A DNA stretch of 51,813 nt, taken from contig CAXGOB010000032.1 of NCBI GenBank assembly GCA_964011275.1, positions 1-51,813 on the forward strand, in the 5' to 3' direction. The DNA comes from UBA7328 sp002471345. Its GTDB lineage: Bacteria; Bacteroidota; Bacteroidia; Chitinophagales; Saprospiraceae. Position numbers and translations under genes: made by a program. This document shows, piece after piece, positions 1 through 7,487 of this stretch. How positions within the stretch are numbered: the first letter of the stretch is position 1; every line of letters starts with the position of its first letter. The notes beneath the pieces are model-generated. The model searched no databases. It was given only the letters and a program-made list of their open reading frames with translations, and was not told where the DNA came from.

Positions 1-270
1 AGACGCTCTAGCCTCCACCACCTCTTCAGCAGCCTCCTCCAGATCATGATAATCCATAGTGAAATCAACACCCCTATTTAACAGCACAGCAGCACCTTGC
101 TTTACCAGATATCCCTCCTCAGCCAGACTATCTATCCAGTATCCCACAGTCCGCTTACTGTAGCCTAGATCATAAGCCAGTTCTTGCCTAGACTTCATAC
201 ACAGCCCATCAGCACAACTCTCTATTATAGCCTTCAGTACATTATCTTTTTTTGTTATTTCTTTTGGCAT
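1..270 (-). CDS. Winged-helix DNA-binding protein, partial
   Basis: An open frame starts at the ATG at 270-268 and runs off the left edge after 90 codons. Residues 24-55 (SRQELAYDLGYSKRTVGYW followed by IDSLAEEGYL) look like a helix-turn-helix with a winged-helix continuation, as in element-encoded regulators or replication/excision accessory proteins. An acidic, Glu-rich stretch follows at the visible end. It overlaps the end of the upstream small basic gene by 29 bases, so it is probably translated from the recombinase message. Its exact role (repressor, excisionase or replication initiator) cannot be decided from the fragment. Confidence 0.6.
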   Translation of the reverse strand, partial: MPKEITKKDNVLKAIIESCADGLCMKSRQELAYDLGYSKRTVGYWIDSLAEEGYLVKQGAAVLLNRGVDFTMDYHDLEEAAEEVVEARAS

Positions 271-484
271 AAAATCGGTTTTTAGCAAATCTTTTATTTA
301 TTATATTCAATCCCAGCAACTTATTTAATCTACGTTGTGACTTTGTATAAAGCCACTTTCCATGCACATACCATGTATCTCTATTATATCTACACATCAA
401 CTTTTCTGCTCTTAAATGCTCCGAAATTTCATGCAATGCCGCATCTATACATCTCCCATATCCTGCCGCTGATTTATTTTTCAT
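242..484 (-). CDS. Small basic protein, unknown
   Basis: This 80-residue protein is very rich in Lys and Arg, with a C-terminal tail FAKNRFYAKRNNKKR. Its start codon overlaps the stop of the recombinase gene by four bases (ATGA arrangement), and its end overlaps the next gene, so the three look translationally coupled. I recognise no family. The charge and position would fit a nucleic-acid-binding accessory protein of the element, but that is only inference. There is no signal peptide or membrane segment. Confidence 0.5.
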   Translation of the reverse strand: MKNKSAAGYGRCIDAALHEISEHLRAEKLMCRYNRDTWYVHGKWLYTKSQRRLNKLLGLNIINKRFAKNRFYAKRNNKKR

Positions 485-1623
485 CTAAGAGCCTTTAATA
501 CCGAGTTATCACTTATCGCCCCATATTTAGCAGTAGTAGTAGTCGAGCTATGAGCCATCATCTCAGCTATGATATGCAGAGGATACCCACGCTCCAGCAT
601 GATAGATTTAAAAGTATGCCTAGCACCATGTACAGTCATATACTTATCTATCTCCACCTCAGTTAGTAGCTTCCTGAAATTTGTATTCAGATCATAATTA
701 TGCACCTTCTTAAAAGGCCCATGACTGCCATAGATCTCTACAGCCCTTCCATCGAATAGATGCACAGGCACTCTAGCAGATTTACCCTTTTTCTTTTTCG
801 TCTTACCAGCCAGATACACCAGCAGACCATTCTCTTTAAAGTGAGACTTCGTGATCAGAGAGATATCACCCACTCTCATCCCAGTATAGAATAAGAATAA
901 CATGTACCACTTCACTCGCTCCATCACCTTAGAGGAAGGAGTATGATTATACACACGCTCCAGCTCATCCTCAGTCAGCACCACCACCACCTTAGCAGTC
1001 CTATTGATCTTAAATCCATAAAATATATCCTCACTGATATACCCTTTCATTCTAGCCTCCTTCACAAATTTCCTGAATACCACAAATAGAGAATGGATAT
1101 AATTTGCACCCAGCACAGTACCCTTATGAGACTTCTGTTTAAATAGCCATACCTTAAAATCCTGTAGAAAATCACGATTCAGCTGACTACAATAGATCTC
1201 AGCCTGATATGCCTCCAGCTTCTTGAATAAGTCCAGCCTCTTCCCATAAGTAGAAGGAGCTAATTGATCCCTCTCATCACTATTGATCCCTTTAGAAAAT
1301 GCCAGAAAATCCACATCAGAAAATTGATCATACTTCAGATGCTTTTTCAGATCCCCAGGAATGAATCTTTCTTTATTTTTCCATTTAGCCCTATAAAACC
1401 TCAGAGCTTCCAGCATCCATGTTTGGATATCATCATTATATTCAAAAGCCTGAGCACACTTCCACACCACACCCTTTTTACTATTCCACTGCTCAGGCTT
1501 AATCAGTATCTTAGTATCAAAATAAAACGGCTTTCTCTTGTGTATAAATCGGATGTGTATCTTACCCAGCCCATCAGCTCTGAGCCTCTTAGATCTATTA
1601 AAAACAGCCTGTACATTCAGCAT
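481..1623 (-). CDS. Tyrosine recombinase / integrase
   Basis: This is a phage-type site-specific recombinase of the kind found in Bacteroidota mobile elements. Counting from the ATG at 1623, residues 1-95 form an arm-binding-like N-terminal domain and about 105-200 a SAM-like core-binding domain. The catalytic domain follows with the full set: R250 (TGMRVGDIS), K274 (LAGKTKKKKG), H332 and R335 (VHGARHTF), H358 (MAHSS) and the nucleophile Y367 (TAKYG). A longer reading from a TTG at 1656 is possible, but the ATG gives the usual N-terminus and leaves two 11-base repeats just upstream. It reads away from the tRNA fragment and heads the element's operon. Confidence 0.92.
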   Translation of the reverse strand: MLNVQAVFNRSKRLRADGLGKIHIRFIHKRKPFYFDTKILIKPEQWNSKKGVVWKCAQAFEYNDDIQTWMLEALRFYRAKWKNKERFIPGDLKKHLKYDQFSDVDFLAFSKGINSDERDQLAPSTYGKRLDLFKKLEAYQAEIYCSQLNRDFLQDFKVWLFKQKSHKGTVLGANYIHSLFVVFRKFVKEARMKGYISEDIFYGFKINRTAKVVVVLTEDELERVYNHTPSSKVMERVKWYMLFLFYTGMRVGDISLITKSHFKENGLLVYLAGKTKKKKGKSARVPVHLFDGRAVEIYGSHGPFKKVHNYDLNTNFRKLLTEVEIDKYMTVHGARHTFKSIMLERGYPLHIIAEMMAHSSTTTTAKYGAISDNSVLKALR

Positions 1624-1645
1624 ATTTGTAAGCAATTTGTAAGCA
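1624..1645. repeat. Two tandem 11-bp repeats before the integrase
   Basis: ATTTGTAAGCA occurs twice in direct succession, with the second copy starting exactly 11 bases after the first, about one helical turn. The pair touches the recombinase start codon. Such spacing fits paired protein-binding sites, for example integrase arm sites or an autoregulatory operator; the role is inferred. Confidence 0.6.
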
Positions 1646-1652
1646 TAAGTAC

Positions 1653-1715
1653 GCAATAATGCTTAAACAAAAAACCTAACCCCCTGATTTCCAATGACTT
1701 TTTGCGCATTATTGC
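1653..1715. repeat. Inverted GCAATAATGC pair near the element end
   Basis: GCAATAATGC at 1653-1662 is repeated exactly on the other strand at 1706-1715. The second copy lies inside a longer structure, TGCGCATTATTGCGCA, at 1703-1718, whose six-base ends are identical and self-complementary. It sits between the recombinase gene and the tRNA fragment, where recombinase or excisionase sites are expected. Function is inferred. Confidence 0.5.
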
Positions 1716-1726
1716 GCACAGTATGG

Positions 1727-1748
1727 TATCCAGTTGAACTACGCGGCC
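1727..1748 (-). pseudogene. 5' fragment of a tRNA gene (Arg-like)
   Basis: Read leftwards from 1748, the sequence GGCCGCGTAGTTCAACTGG then ATA matches the acceptor 5' strand, D-stem 5' strand and D-loop of a Bacteroidota tRNA, most like an arginine tRNA. The 3' strand of the D-stem does not follow, and no anticodon arm, T-arm or CGCGGCC partner is present before the recombinase. The gene is therefore cut at about the D-loop. A promoter of the right type lies 12 bases upstream. The simplest explanation is disruption by the element, with the 3' half outside the window. Confidence 0.6.
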
Positions 1749-1759
1749 TATTTGGGTTG

Positions 1760-1767
1760 CAAAATTA
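1760..1767 (-). promoter_or_regulatory. Bacteroidota -7 promoter element of the tRNA fragment
   Basis: The minus strand reads TAATTTTG, an exact match to the Bacteroidota sigma-A -7 consensus TAnnTTTG. It lies 12 bases before the first base of the tRNA fragment, the spacing expected for a transcript starting close to the tRNA 5' end. A TTGG lies further upstream, but its spacing is short for a -33 box. Confidence 0.55.
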
Positions 1768-2012
1768 CATTATTATCCAATAGAATTCAGATGCAGTTCA
1801 ATATGATCATTTCCATTAAATGCTATTCACCAAAATTTGTGATGAAGACATAAGAAATGGGTTTATGTGTTGTAATTATGATTTGTTAGATTAATAAATT
1901 ATCAAGACCGGTCATATACAAATGGAAAAAGTTATTATTCTAACTAATATCTAATAAGTTGTGCTTCAATATTAGAATTTATCTTGTTTTAATCTGAATT
2001 AAAGAAGAAACA

Positions 2013-3050
2013 GTGAAAAAAGTAATAACATTTGGAGAAATCATGCTGAGATTGAGCCCGCCAGGATGGATGCGATTTTCTCAAGCATCAAGCTTTGATG
2101 TGACATATGCAGGAGGAGAAATTAATGTGGCAGTGTCTCTGGCTAATTATGGAATACCAGTGGATTTTGTAACACGGTTACCTCAGAATGAAATAGGTGA
2201 TTGCGCCTTAATGGAAGTGAGAAAACGAAATGTAGGAACAGAGCACATTTTAAGAGGAGGAGATAGATTAGGTATTTATTTCTTAGAAACAGGAGCCGTA
2301 AGTAGAGGGAGTAAAGTCGTGTACGATAGAGCTCACTCGGCCATGTCTACTATTGAAAAAGGCATGGTGGATTGGGCAGAAGTGTTTAAAGGTGTGGAAT
2401 GGTTTCATTGGACAGGGATTACACCAGCTATTTCCCAAGGCGCTGCGGATGCATGTTTAGAAGCTATTCAGATGGCTAATAAATTAGGAGTAACAGTATC
2501 CACAGATCTCAATTATAGAAAGAAACTTTGGAAATATGGGAAAACCCCAGGAGAAGTAATGCCAGAATTGGTAGCTGGATGTGATGTTATTTTAGGTAAT
2601 GAAGAAGATGCTGAAAAACACTTTGGATTACATCCTGAAGGAGTTGACGTGACTCATGGCGGATCAGTGGATGGAGAGGCTTATTTGTCTGTTCTACAGC
2701 AACTTATGGAAATGTTTCCAAAAACAAAAAAGGTAATCACAACCTTGAGAGGATCCATTTCCGCATCGCATAATACATGGTCAGGTGTTTTATATGATGG
2801 TGATAAATTATATAAAGCACCTACTTATGAAATTACCCACATTGTAGATAGAGTAGGTGGAGGTGATAGCTTTATGGGTGGGCTTATTTATGGTTTGCTA
2901 GAGTATAATGGAGATGATCAGAAGGCATTGAACTTCGCAGTTGCAGCTTCGTGTTTGAAACATACTATAAAAGGAGATGCAAATTTGGTAACGATAGAAG
3001 AAGTTGAAAAGTTGATGAGTGGTGATGCTAGTGGTAGAGTAAGTAGATGA
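2013..3050 (+). CDS. kdgK: 2-keto-3-deoxygluconate kinase (PfkB family)
   Basis: This enzyme phosphorylates 2-keto-3-deoxygluconate with ATP to KDPG, late in uronate, pectin or alginate breakdown. The 345-residue length suits the family. The N-terminal ribokinase-type segment (TFGEIMLRLSPPG, then YAGGEINVAVSLANYG at about 32-47) binds the sugar. The C-terminal anion-hole motif VGGGDSFMGG (281-290) holds the catalytic base D285. The start is a GTG preceded by AAAGAAGAAA. The KDPG aldolase follows 70 bases downstream, which supports the KDG assignment over fructokinase or ribokinase. No uronate isomerase or lyase genes lie alongside in this window. Confidence 0.88.
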   Translation: MKKVITFGEIMLRLSPPGWMRFSQASSFDVTYAGGEINVAVSLANYGIPVDFVTRLPQNEIGDCALMEVRKRNVGTEHILRGGDRLGIYFLETGAVSRGSKVVYDRAHSAMSTIEKGMVDWAEVFKGVEWFHWTGITPAISQGAADACLEAIQMANKLGVTVSTDLNYRKKLWKYGKTPGEVMPELVAGCDVILGNEEDAEKHFGLHPEGVDVTHGGSVDGEAYLSVLQQLMEMFPKTKKVITTLRGSISASHNTWSGVLYDGDKLYKAPTYEITHIVDRVGGGDSFMGGLIYGLLEYNGDDQKALNFAVAASCLKHTIKGDANLVTIEEVEKLMSGDASGRVSR

Positions 3051-3120
3051 TTAGGTTAGTAAAATCAATAAGAATTCGTGTAATTATGAGTCTTAATTAA
3101 GAATTTTCAATTAAAGTGTT

Positions 3121-3789
3121 ATGGCAAGATTTAGCAGAATAGAAGTATTCCAAACCATGCAGCGAACAGGCCTTGTACCCTTACATTACAATAGTAATGT
3201 GAAAGTAATGAAGGAAGTACTCAATGCATGTTATCTAGGAGGAGCAAGAGTATTCGAATTCACTAATCGAGGTGATTTTGCTCATGAGGTTTTTAATGAG
3301 TTAAGTAAGTATTGCAATGCTGAACTAGGTGAAATGATCTTAGGAGTAGGTTCGGTTACTGATGCCGGGACGGCAAGTTTATACTTGCAAATGGGTGCAA
3401 ATTTTGTTGTGACACCTGTATTAAGAGAGGACATTGCTTTAGTATGTAATAGGAAAAAAGTGATGTGGTCTCCAGGATGTGGAAGTCTCAGTGATATATG
3501 CAGAGCAGAAGAATTGGGGTGTGAATTAGTGAAATTATTTCCTGGTGGAATATATGGACCAGGTATGGTAAGAGCAATTAAAGGCCCTCAGCCATGGACA
3601 TCAGTTATGCCAACTGGAGGAGTTTCTCCAGATAGAGAGAATTTAAAAGGTTGGTTTGATGCTGGAGTGACTTGTGTCGGAATGGGAAGTAAGCTGATTA
3701 CAAAGGAAATTATTAAAAAAAGGAATTTCAGAATATTAGAATCAAATATTTTAGGAACATTGAATATTATTTCAGAGTTGCGTTCTTAG
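3121..3789 (+). CDS. eda: KDPG aldolase (bifunctional KDPG/KHG aldolase family)
   Basis: This aldolase cleaves 2-keto-3-deoxy-6-phosphogluconate to pyruvate and glyceraldehyde 3-phosphate. The 222-residue TIM barrel shows the family's key residues: the general acid/base Glu in FEFTNR (E46), the loop GVGSVTDAG (75-83) and the Schiff-base lysine in LVKLFPGG (K138), followed by PTGGVSPDREN at the phosphate-binding loop. It directly follows the kinase in the same direction, so the pair completes KDG catabolism. The gene has ordinary AT-rich composition, like its neighbours. Confidence 0.9.
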   Translation: MARFSRIEVFQTMQRTGLVPLHYNSNVKVMKEVLNACYLGGARVFEFTNRGDFAHEVFNELSKYCNAELGEMILGVGSVTDAGTASLYLQMGANFVVTPVLREDIALVCNRKKVMWSPGCGSLSDICRAEELGCELVKLFPGGIYGPGMVRAIKGPQPWTSVMPTGGVSPDRENLKGWFDAGVTCVGMGSKLITKEIIKKRNFRILESNILGTLNIISELRS

Positions 3790-4170
3790 ATGAGATTGAT
3801 GTGTTATTTACTCCATTAATATTGATTTGATATTGCCACTTATTCATGTACATGCAAAAAGCATTTTACTTACTATATTCTAATTACGCTTTTAGTATTT
3901 CTTTTTTTGTGAAACCCATATTCTAATACATGTCTTTCTTATATTCTAAGATGATCCATTGCATTTAATCTCTACTAAGAGTCTATAAGCCAACTATACT
4001 CTCCTCTAATTAAAAGAGATTGACCAATTAATTATGACATTTTGTTTTATCACAAAAAAATAAGATTGAAATATATCAAGACATTTGAATCTAGAATTTT
4101 GACTTAGTCACTGACATGTTTCTAATACTTTATTATATTAGTGTTGAATAATAAAATGATGTTTTAATAT
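3790..4170 (+). other. Intergenic region before the tryptophan operon
   Basis: About 380 AT-rich bases with no open frame of note. It must contain the end of the kdgK-eda transcript and the start of the tryptophan operon. I see no strong terminator hairpin and no exact TAnnTTTG; GAATTTTG near 4094-4101 differs at one base. Loose AT-rich dyads such as CTCTAATTAAAAGAG near 4005-4019 could serve an IclR-type operator, but nothing in the sequence singles one out. Confidence 0.4.
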
Positions 4171-4938
4171 ATGAAACACAAATATTTTCATTTCGCCTCT
4201 TTACTTGACAATGCTGCTAAATCCGCGCAACCCATTGCACAACTTAGTATTCATAATGAATTTGATATCAATGATGCTTATCAAATTCAAAAGCTCTCTA
4301 TATCTCAAAAATTAGAGAGAGGAGAAAAACTCACAGGTTACAAATTAGGATTTACAAGTAAGGCCAAAATGGAGCAAATGGGTGTGCACGAAGTGATATG
4401 GGGCAGATTGACAAATGCTATGGCAGTAGAGAATGGCGGTAGTATGGAGATAAAAAATTTCATTCATCCAAGAGCAGAGCCAGAAATAGCTTTTAGAGTA
4501 TCTAAGAGAATTGACAGTGAGTTGACCATAGAGAATGTACAAGATCACTTTGATGCGGTGGCTGGAGCAATAGAAATTATAGATTCTCGATATGACAACT
4601 TCAAATTTTCTCTCGAGGATGTAGTGGCTGACAATTGTTCTTCTTCAGCTTATGTGATAGGGGAATGGATGGCATCGGAAAGTAATGTTAGAGATTTGAG
4701 TATTTCATTGGATATCAATAATGAAACAGTTCAAAACGGAAATTCAAATGCGATTTTAGGAGACCCAATTGAGTCATTAATAGAAATGTCTAAAATGGCC
4801 ATGAAATATGATGAACCCATTGAAGTAGGAATGATAGTGTTAGCTGGAGCTGCAACTTCAGCTGAATTCATCAAACAAGGAGATGAAGTAAGTGCAAAAT
4901 TTGACATCTTAAATACTGTAAGTCTAAAAGTTAAATAA
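4171..4938 (+). CDS. 4-oxalocrotonate decarboxylase
   Basis: A FAH-superfamily decarboxylase of the meta-cleavage pathway (DmpH/NbaG type), converting 4-oxalocrotonate to 2-oxopent-4-enoate and CO2. The 255-residue length is normal. The segment AKMEQMGV, the metal-binding HPRAEPEIAF and the signature IIDSRYDNFKF followed by VVADN read like DmpH rather than like the hydratase DmpE. The second FAH-type gene at 14385 fits DmpE better. It is the first gene of the tryptophan cluster, and its stop overlaps the ATG of the IclR gene by one base. In Pseudomonas the decarboxylase and hydratase genes usually sit together; here they are about 10 kb apart. Confidence 0.8.
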   Translation: MKHKYFHFASLLDNAAKSAQPIAQLSIHNEFDINDAYQIQKLSISQKLERGEKLTGYKLGFTSKAKMEQMGVHEVIWGRLTNAMAVENGGSMEIKNFIHPRAEPEIAFRVSKRIDSELTIENVQDHFDAVAGAIEIIDSRYDNFKFSLEDVVADNCSSSAYVIGEWMASESNVRDLSISLDINNETVQNGNSNAILGDPIESLIEMSKMAMKYDEPIEVGMIVLAGAATSAEFIKQGDEVSAKFDILNTVSLKVK

Positions 4939-5717
4939 TGCTTGATTTAACTAGCTCAGTACATAAAACATTTGCATTGCTTGAATACTTCACTGTGCAA
5001 AAACCAGAATGGGGAGTGACTGAATTATCCAAAGAAATAGGAGCCAATAAAAGCACGGTTTTTAGATTCTTAGCGCAAATGCAGGCTATTGGAATTTTGG
5101 ATAAAGACACTTATACAGAGAGGTACCGTCTGGGTTTAAAATTATTTGAATTGGGTAATAGGGTAGATCTTAGATCTGCTTTCATTGAAAAAACTCATCC
5201 TGTACTTGAATCAGTTGCTAAGGACATAACAGAGACGGTACATATTGGTGTGCTTAAAAACCGTAAAGTCCTTTACGTAGATAAAGTGGAAAGTCCACAT
5301 GGATTAAGAATCAGTAGTCATATCGGGAGTTTTAACCCTGCTCATGCTACAGGATTAGGAAAAGTCCTATTGGCATATTTACCGGATGAAGTTAGGAATG
5401 AAACTTTGGATTTCATTTTCAATCAAGATGAATTAAAGTCTTATACCACTAGCACAATCATTGACAAAACTCATATGATCCGTGAGCTTAGCTTGATCAG
5501 AGTAAATCAATATGCCATTGATAAAGAAGAATTTGAGATGGGTCTTATCTGTGTAGCTATTCCTATTTTCAATCAGAATCAGCAAGTTGTTGCTAGCCTC
5601 AGTGCATCAGGCCCTGCTAGTAGGTTTAAGGAAAATGAAATTCAACGCTATGTAGATATTCTGAAAAAAGGGGCTAAAGGAATACAAGAAAAAATCGGAA
5701 CCTTTAAACTATTATAA
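4938..5717 (+). CDS. IclR-family transcriptional regulator
   Basis: 259 residues. Residues 1-65 form the IclR winged helix (VTELSKEIGANKSTVFRFL is the recognition region) and about 75-255 the effector-binding domain, with the typical SHIGSFNPAHATGLGKVLLA segment. It sits as the second gene of the catabolic operon, overlapping the decarboxylase by one base and abutting the TDO gene with no gap. It therefore probably controls its own operon in response to tryptophan, kynurenine or a later intermediate. The ligand and whether it activates or represses cannot be read from sequence. Confidence 0.9.
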   Translation: MLDLTSSVHKTFALLEYFTVQKPEWGVTELSKEIGANKSTVFRFLAQMQAIGILDKDTYTERYRLGLKLFELGNRVDLRSAFIEKTHPVLESVAKDITETVHIGVLKNRKVLYVDKVESPHGLRISSHIGSFNPAHATGLGKVLLAYLPDEVRNETLDFIFNQDELKSYTTSTIIDKTHMIRELSLIRVNQYAIDKEEFEMGLICVAIPIFNQNQQVVASLSASGPASRFKENEIQRYVDILKKGAKGIQEKIGTFKLL

Positions 5718-6818
5718 ATGAGTGAAAAAGGAAAGTATACCACTATACATTATCAGCAATATTTAGGTTTAGATAAGTTGCTAAGTACTCAAGTTTTAAG
5801 AAGTGAGGAACTAGGAGACCCAGCTCACGAAGAGATGTTATTTATCATTACCCATCAGGTGTATGAGCTGTGGTTTAAGCAGATAATCCATGAGTTGCAG
5901 TCAGTAATAGCGATGTTTTCTGAGGAAAGATTAGATGAAAGCAATTTGGGTAATGCAATTGCAAGATTAAACAGAGTGGAACGTGTATTGCAACTTCTGA
6001 TTGATCAAATAGGAGTAATGGAAACTATGACACCTTTGGATTTTCTTGATTTTAGAGAATATTTGTTTCCAGCTTCTGGATTTCAGAGTGTACAATTTAG
6101 AATGGTGGAAAGTTTACTTGGTCTTCCTGAAGTAAATCGGATGACTTATCACAATACAAAGTATAGTTCAGTTTTTCCTGAAGATCAACAGAAAATGTTA
6201 ACTCAGATATATGAAAATGGCACTTTATTCGATTGGGTAAATAAATGGTTGGAAAGAACACCTTTTTTAAGATTAGAAGGTTTTGATTTTCTTGATAAGT
6301 ACAAAGAGGCAGTGAAGAAAATGTTAGAGAAAGAATCTAGAGCGATCATGGCTTCAGATTATTTGACAAATAAGGAAAAAGAGAAAAGACTTGAAATGGT
6401 AGGTGGTACAGATTCCTATTTTAAGTCTATTTTGAGTAGAGAACATTATGATGATTTAGTGAAAGATGGTAAAAAGAGAATGAGCTATGATGCCACTCTT
6501 GCGGCCCTTTTTATTAATCTCTATAGGGATGAGCCAATTTTGCAATTACCATTTCAACTTCTAACTAACTTGATAGATATCGATGATTTAATGACAACAT
6601 GGAGATCACGTCATGCACAAATGGTTTTGAGAATGTTAGGCAATAAAGTAGGAACTGGAGGTTCTTCTGGGCATGAATATCTTGCTGAAACAGCGAAAAA
6701 GCATAGAATATTCACAGATTTTCACTCGATATCCACCTTGTTAATATCTAGATCTGAATTACCCAAATTACCACCAGAAATAAAGAAAAAATTGAGTTAC
6801 TACTTCACACAGACTTAA
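5718..6818 (+). CDS. kynA: Tryptophan 2,3-dioxygenase, animal-like
   Basis: A heme enzyme opening the indole ring of L-tryptophan to N-formylkynurenine. Distal H46 (ITHQVYELWFKQ), carboxylate-binding R113 (LDFREYLFPASGFQS), proximal heme ligand H299 (WRSRHAQM) and the GTGGSSG loop (312-318) are all visible. At 366 residues it is longer than the roughly 300-residue Xanthomonas type. The extra segment at about 140-255, including WLERTP and the run before MSYDATLAAL, parallels vertebrate TDO, as does PFQLLTNLIDIDDLMTTW. It begins at the base after the regulator's stop codon. An IDO-family gene for the same reaction lies later in the operon. Confidence 0.95.
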   Translation: MSEKGKYTTIHYQQYLGLDKLLSTQVLRSEELGDPAHEEMLFIITHQVYELWFKQIIHELQSVIAMFSEERLDESNLGNAIARLNRVERVLQLLIDQIGVMETMTPLDFLDFREYLFPASGFQSVQFRMVESLLGLPEVNRMTYHNTKYSSVFPEDQQKMLTQIYENGTLFDWVNKWLERTPFLRLEGFDFLDKYKEAVKKMLEKESRAIMASDYLTNKEKEKRLEMVGGTDSYFKSILSREHYDDLVKDGKKRMSYDATLAALFINLYRDEPILQLPFQLLTNLIDIDDLMTTWRSRHAQMVLRMLGNKVGTGGSSGHEYLAETAKKHRIFTDFHSISTLLISRSELPKLPPEIKKKLSYYFTQT

Positions 6819-6857
6819 TAAATAAGACAAAGAATTAATAACAAAAAAGTAATAGTC

Positions 6858-7373
6858 ATGTCAAAATTACCACCCGCAATAAATTTTAAAAATTGGATCG
6901 ATGAAAATAGACATCTGCTCAAACCTCCAGTTGGAAATAAGGCTATTTATAATGATGATTATATTGTGATGGTAGTCGGGGGGCCTAATTCGAGGAAAGA
7001 TTATCACCTCAATCAGACCCCTGAATTTTTCTATCAAGTAGAAGGAGACATTGTACTTAAAATTATGGAAAGTGGCGAGCCACGAGATATTCACATTAGA
7101 GAAGGTGAAGTGTTCTATTTACCATCGAACATTCCACATTCTCCTCAAAGAGGCCCAAACACTATCGGCCTAGTTATAGAACAGAGAAGAGATGAAGACA
7201 TGGAAGATGGTTTGGCTTGGTTCTGTGAAAAATGTAACAAAAAGCTGCATGAAGAACCATTTATGTTAGAAAATATTGAGAAGGATATGCCTGTTATTTT
7301 TGATAAATACTATTCTAACAAAGAATTTAGAACATGTGATTCTTGTGGTACTGTTATGCAGAAACCTGCATAA
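6858..7373 (+). CDS. nbaC: 3-hydroxyanthranilate 3,4-dioxygenase
   Basis: A cupin extradiol dioxygenase that opens 3-hydroxyanthranilate to 2-amino-3-carboxymuconate semialdehyde. At 171 residues it is the short bacterial form. The Fe ligands H50, E56 and H94 and the substrate arginines R46 and R98 align one position off the Cupriavidus enzyme. The C-terminus carries two CxxC pairs (C123/C126 and C160/C163), the rubredoxin-like second metal site of bacterial and yeast forms. The product is unstable and cyclises to quinolinate unless taken by the ACMSD encoded next. Confidence 0.95.
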   Translation: MSKLPPAINFKNWIDENRHLLKPPVGNKAIYNDDYIVMVVGGPNSRKDYHLNQTPEFFYQVEGDIVLKIMESGEPRDIHIREGEVFYLPSNIPHSPQRGPNTIGLVIEQRRDEDMEDGLAWFCEKCNKKLHEEPFMLENIEKDMPVIFDKYYSNKEFRTCDSCGTVMQKPA

Positions 7374-7487
7374 TTAAATTCCAGTATAGAAAGCTCAAAT
7401 TTCAAGGTAGAACGACATTTTGTTATTTCGATTTTAGATTTATTGGAGTTTCTTCTTTTTGAAAATTAAGACTTTGGAAATTATACT

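Larger units (their letters stand above)
1..1726. mobile_element. Right end of an integrated element
   Basis: A leftward gene block of tyrosine recombinase, small basic protein and winged-helix protein starts directly beside a truncated tRNA gene. A recombinase gene at the junction with a tRNA fragment is the usual arrangement of a genomic island, conjugative element or prophage end. Short repeats lie between the recombinase start and the junction. Only about 1.7 kb is in view, so the type of element cannot be told. The exact boundary is inferred from where similarity to a normal tRNA stops, near 1726. Confidence 0.6.

Noticed and set aside
1264..1659. 131-codon plus-strand frame opposite the recombinase
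   Set aside because: It lies wholly antisense to a recombinase with all catalytic residues; composition is that of a reverse-complement shadow.
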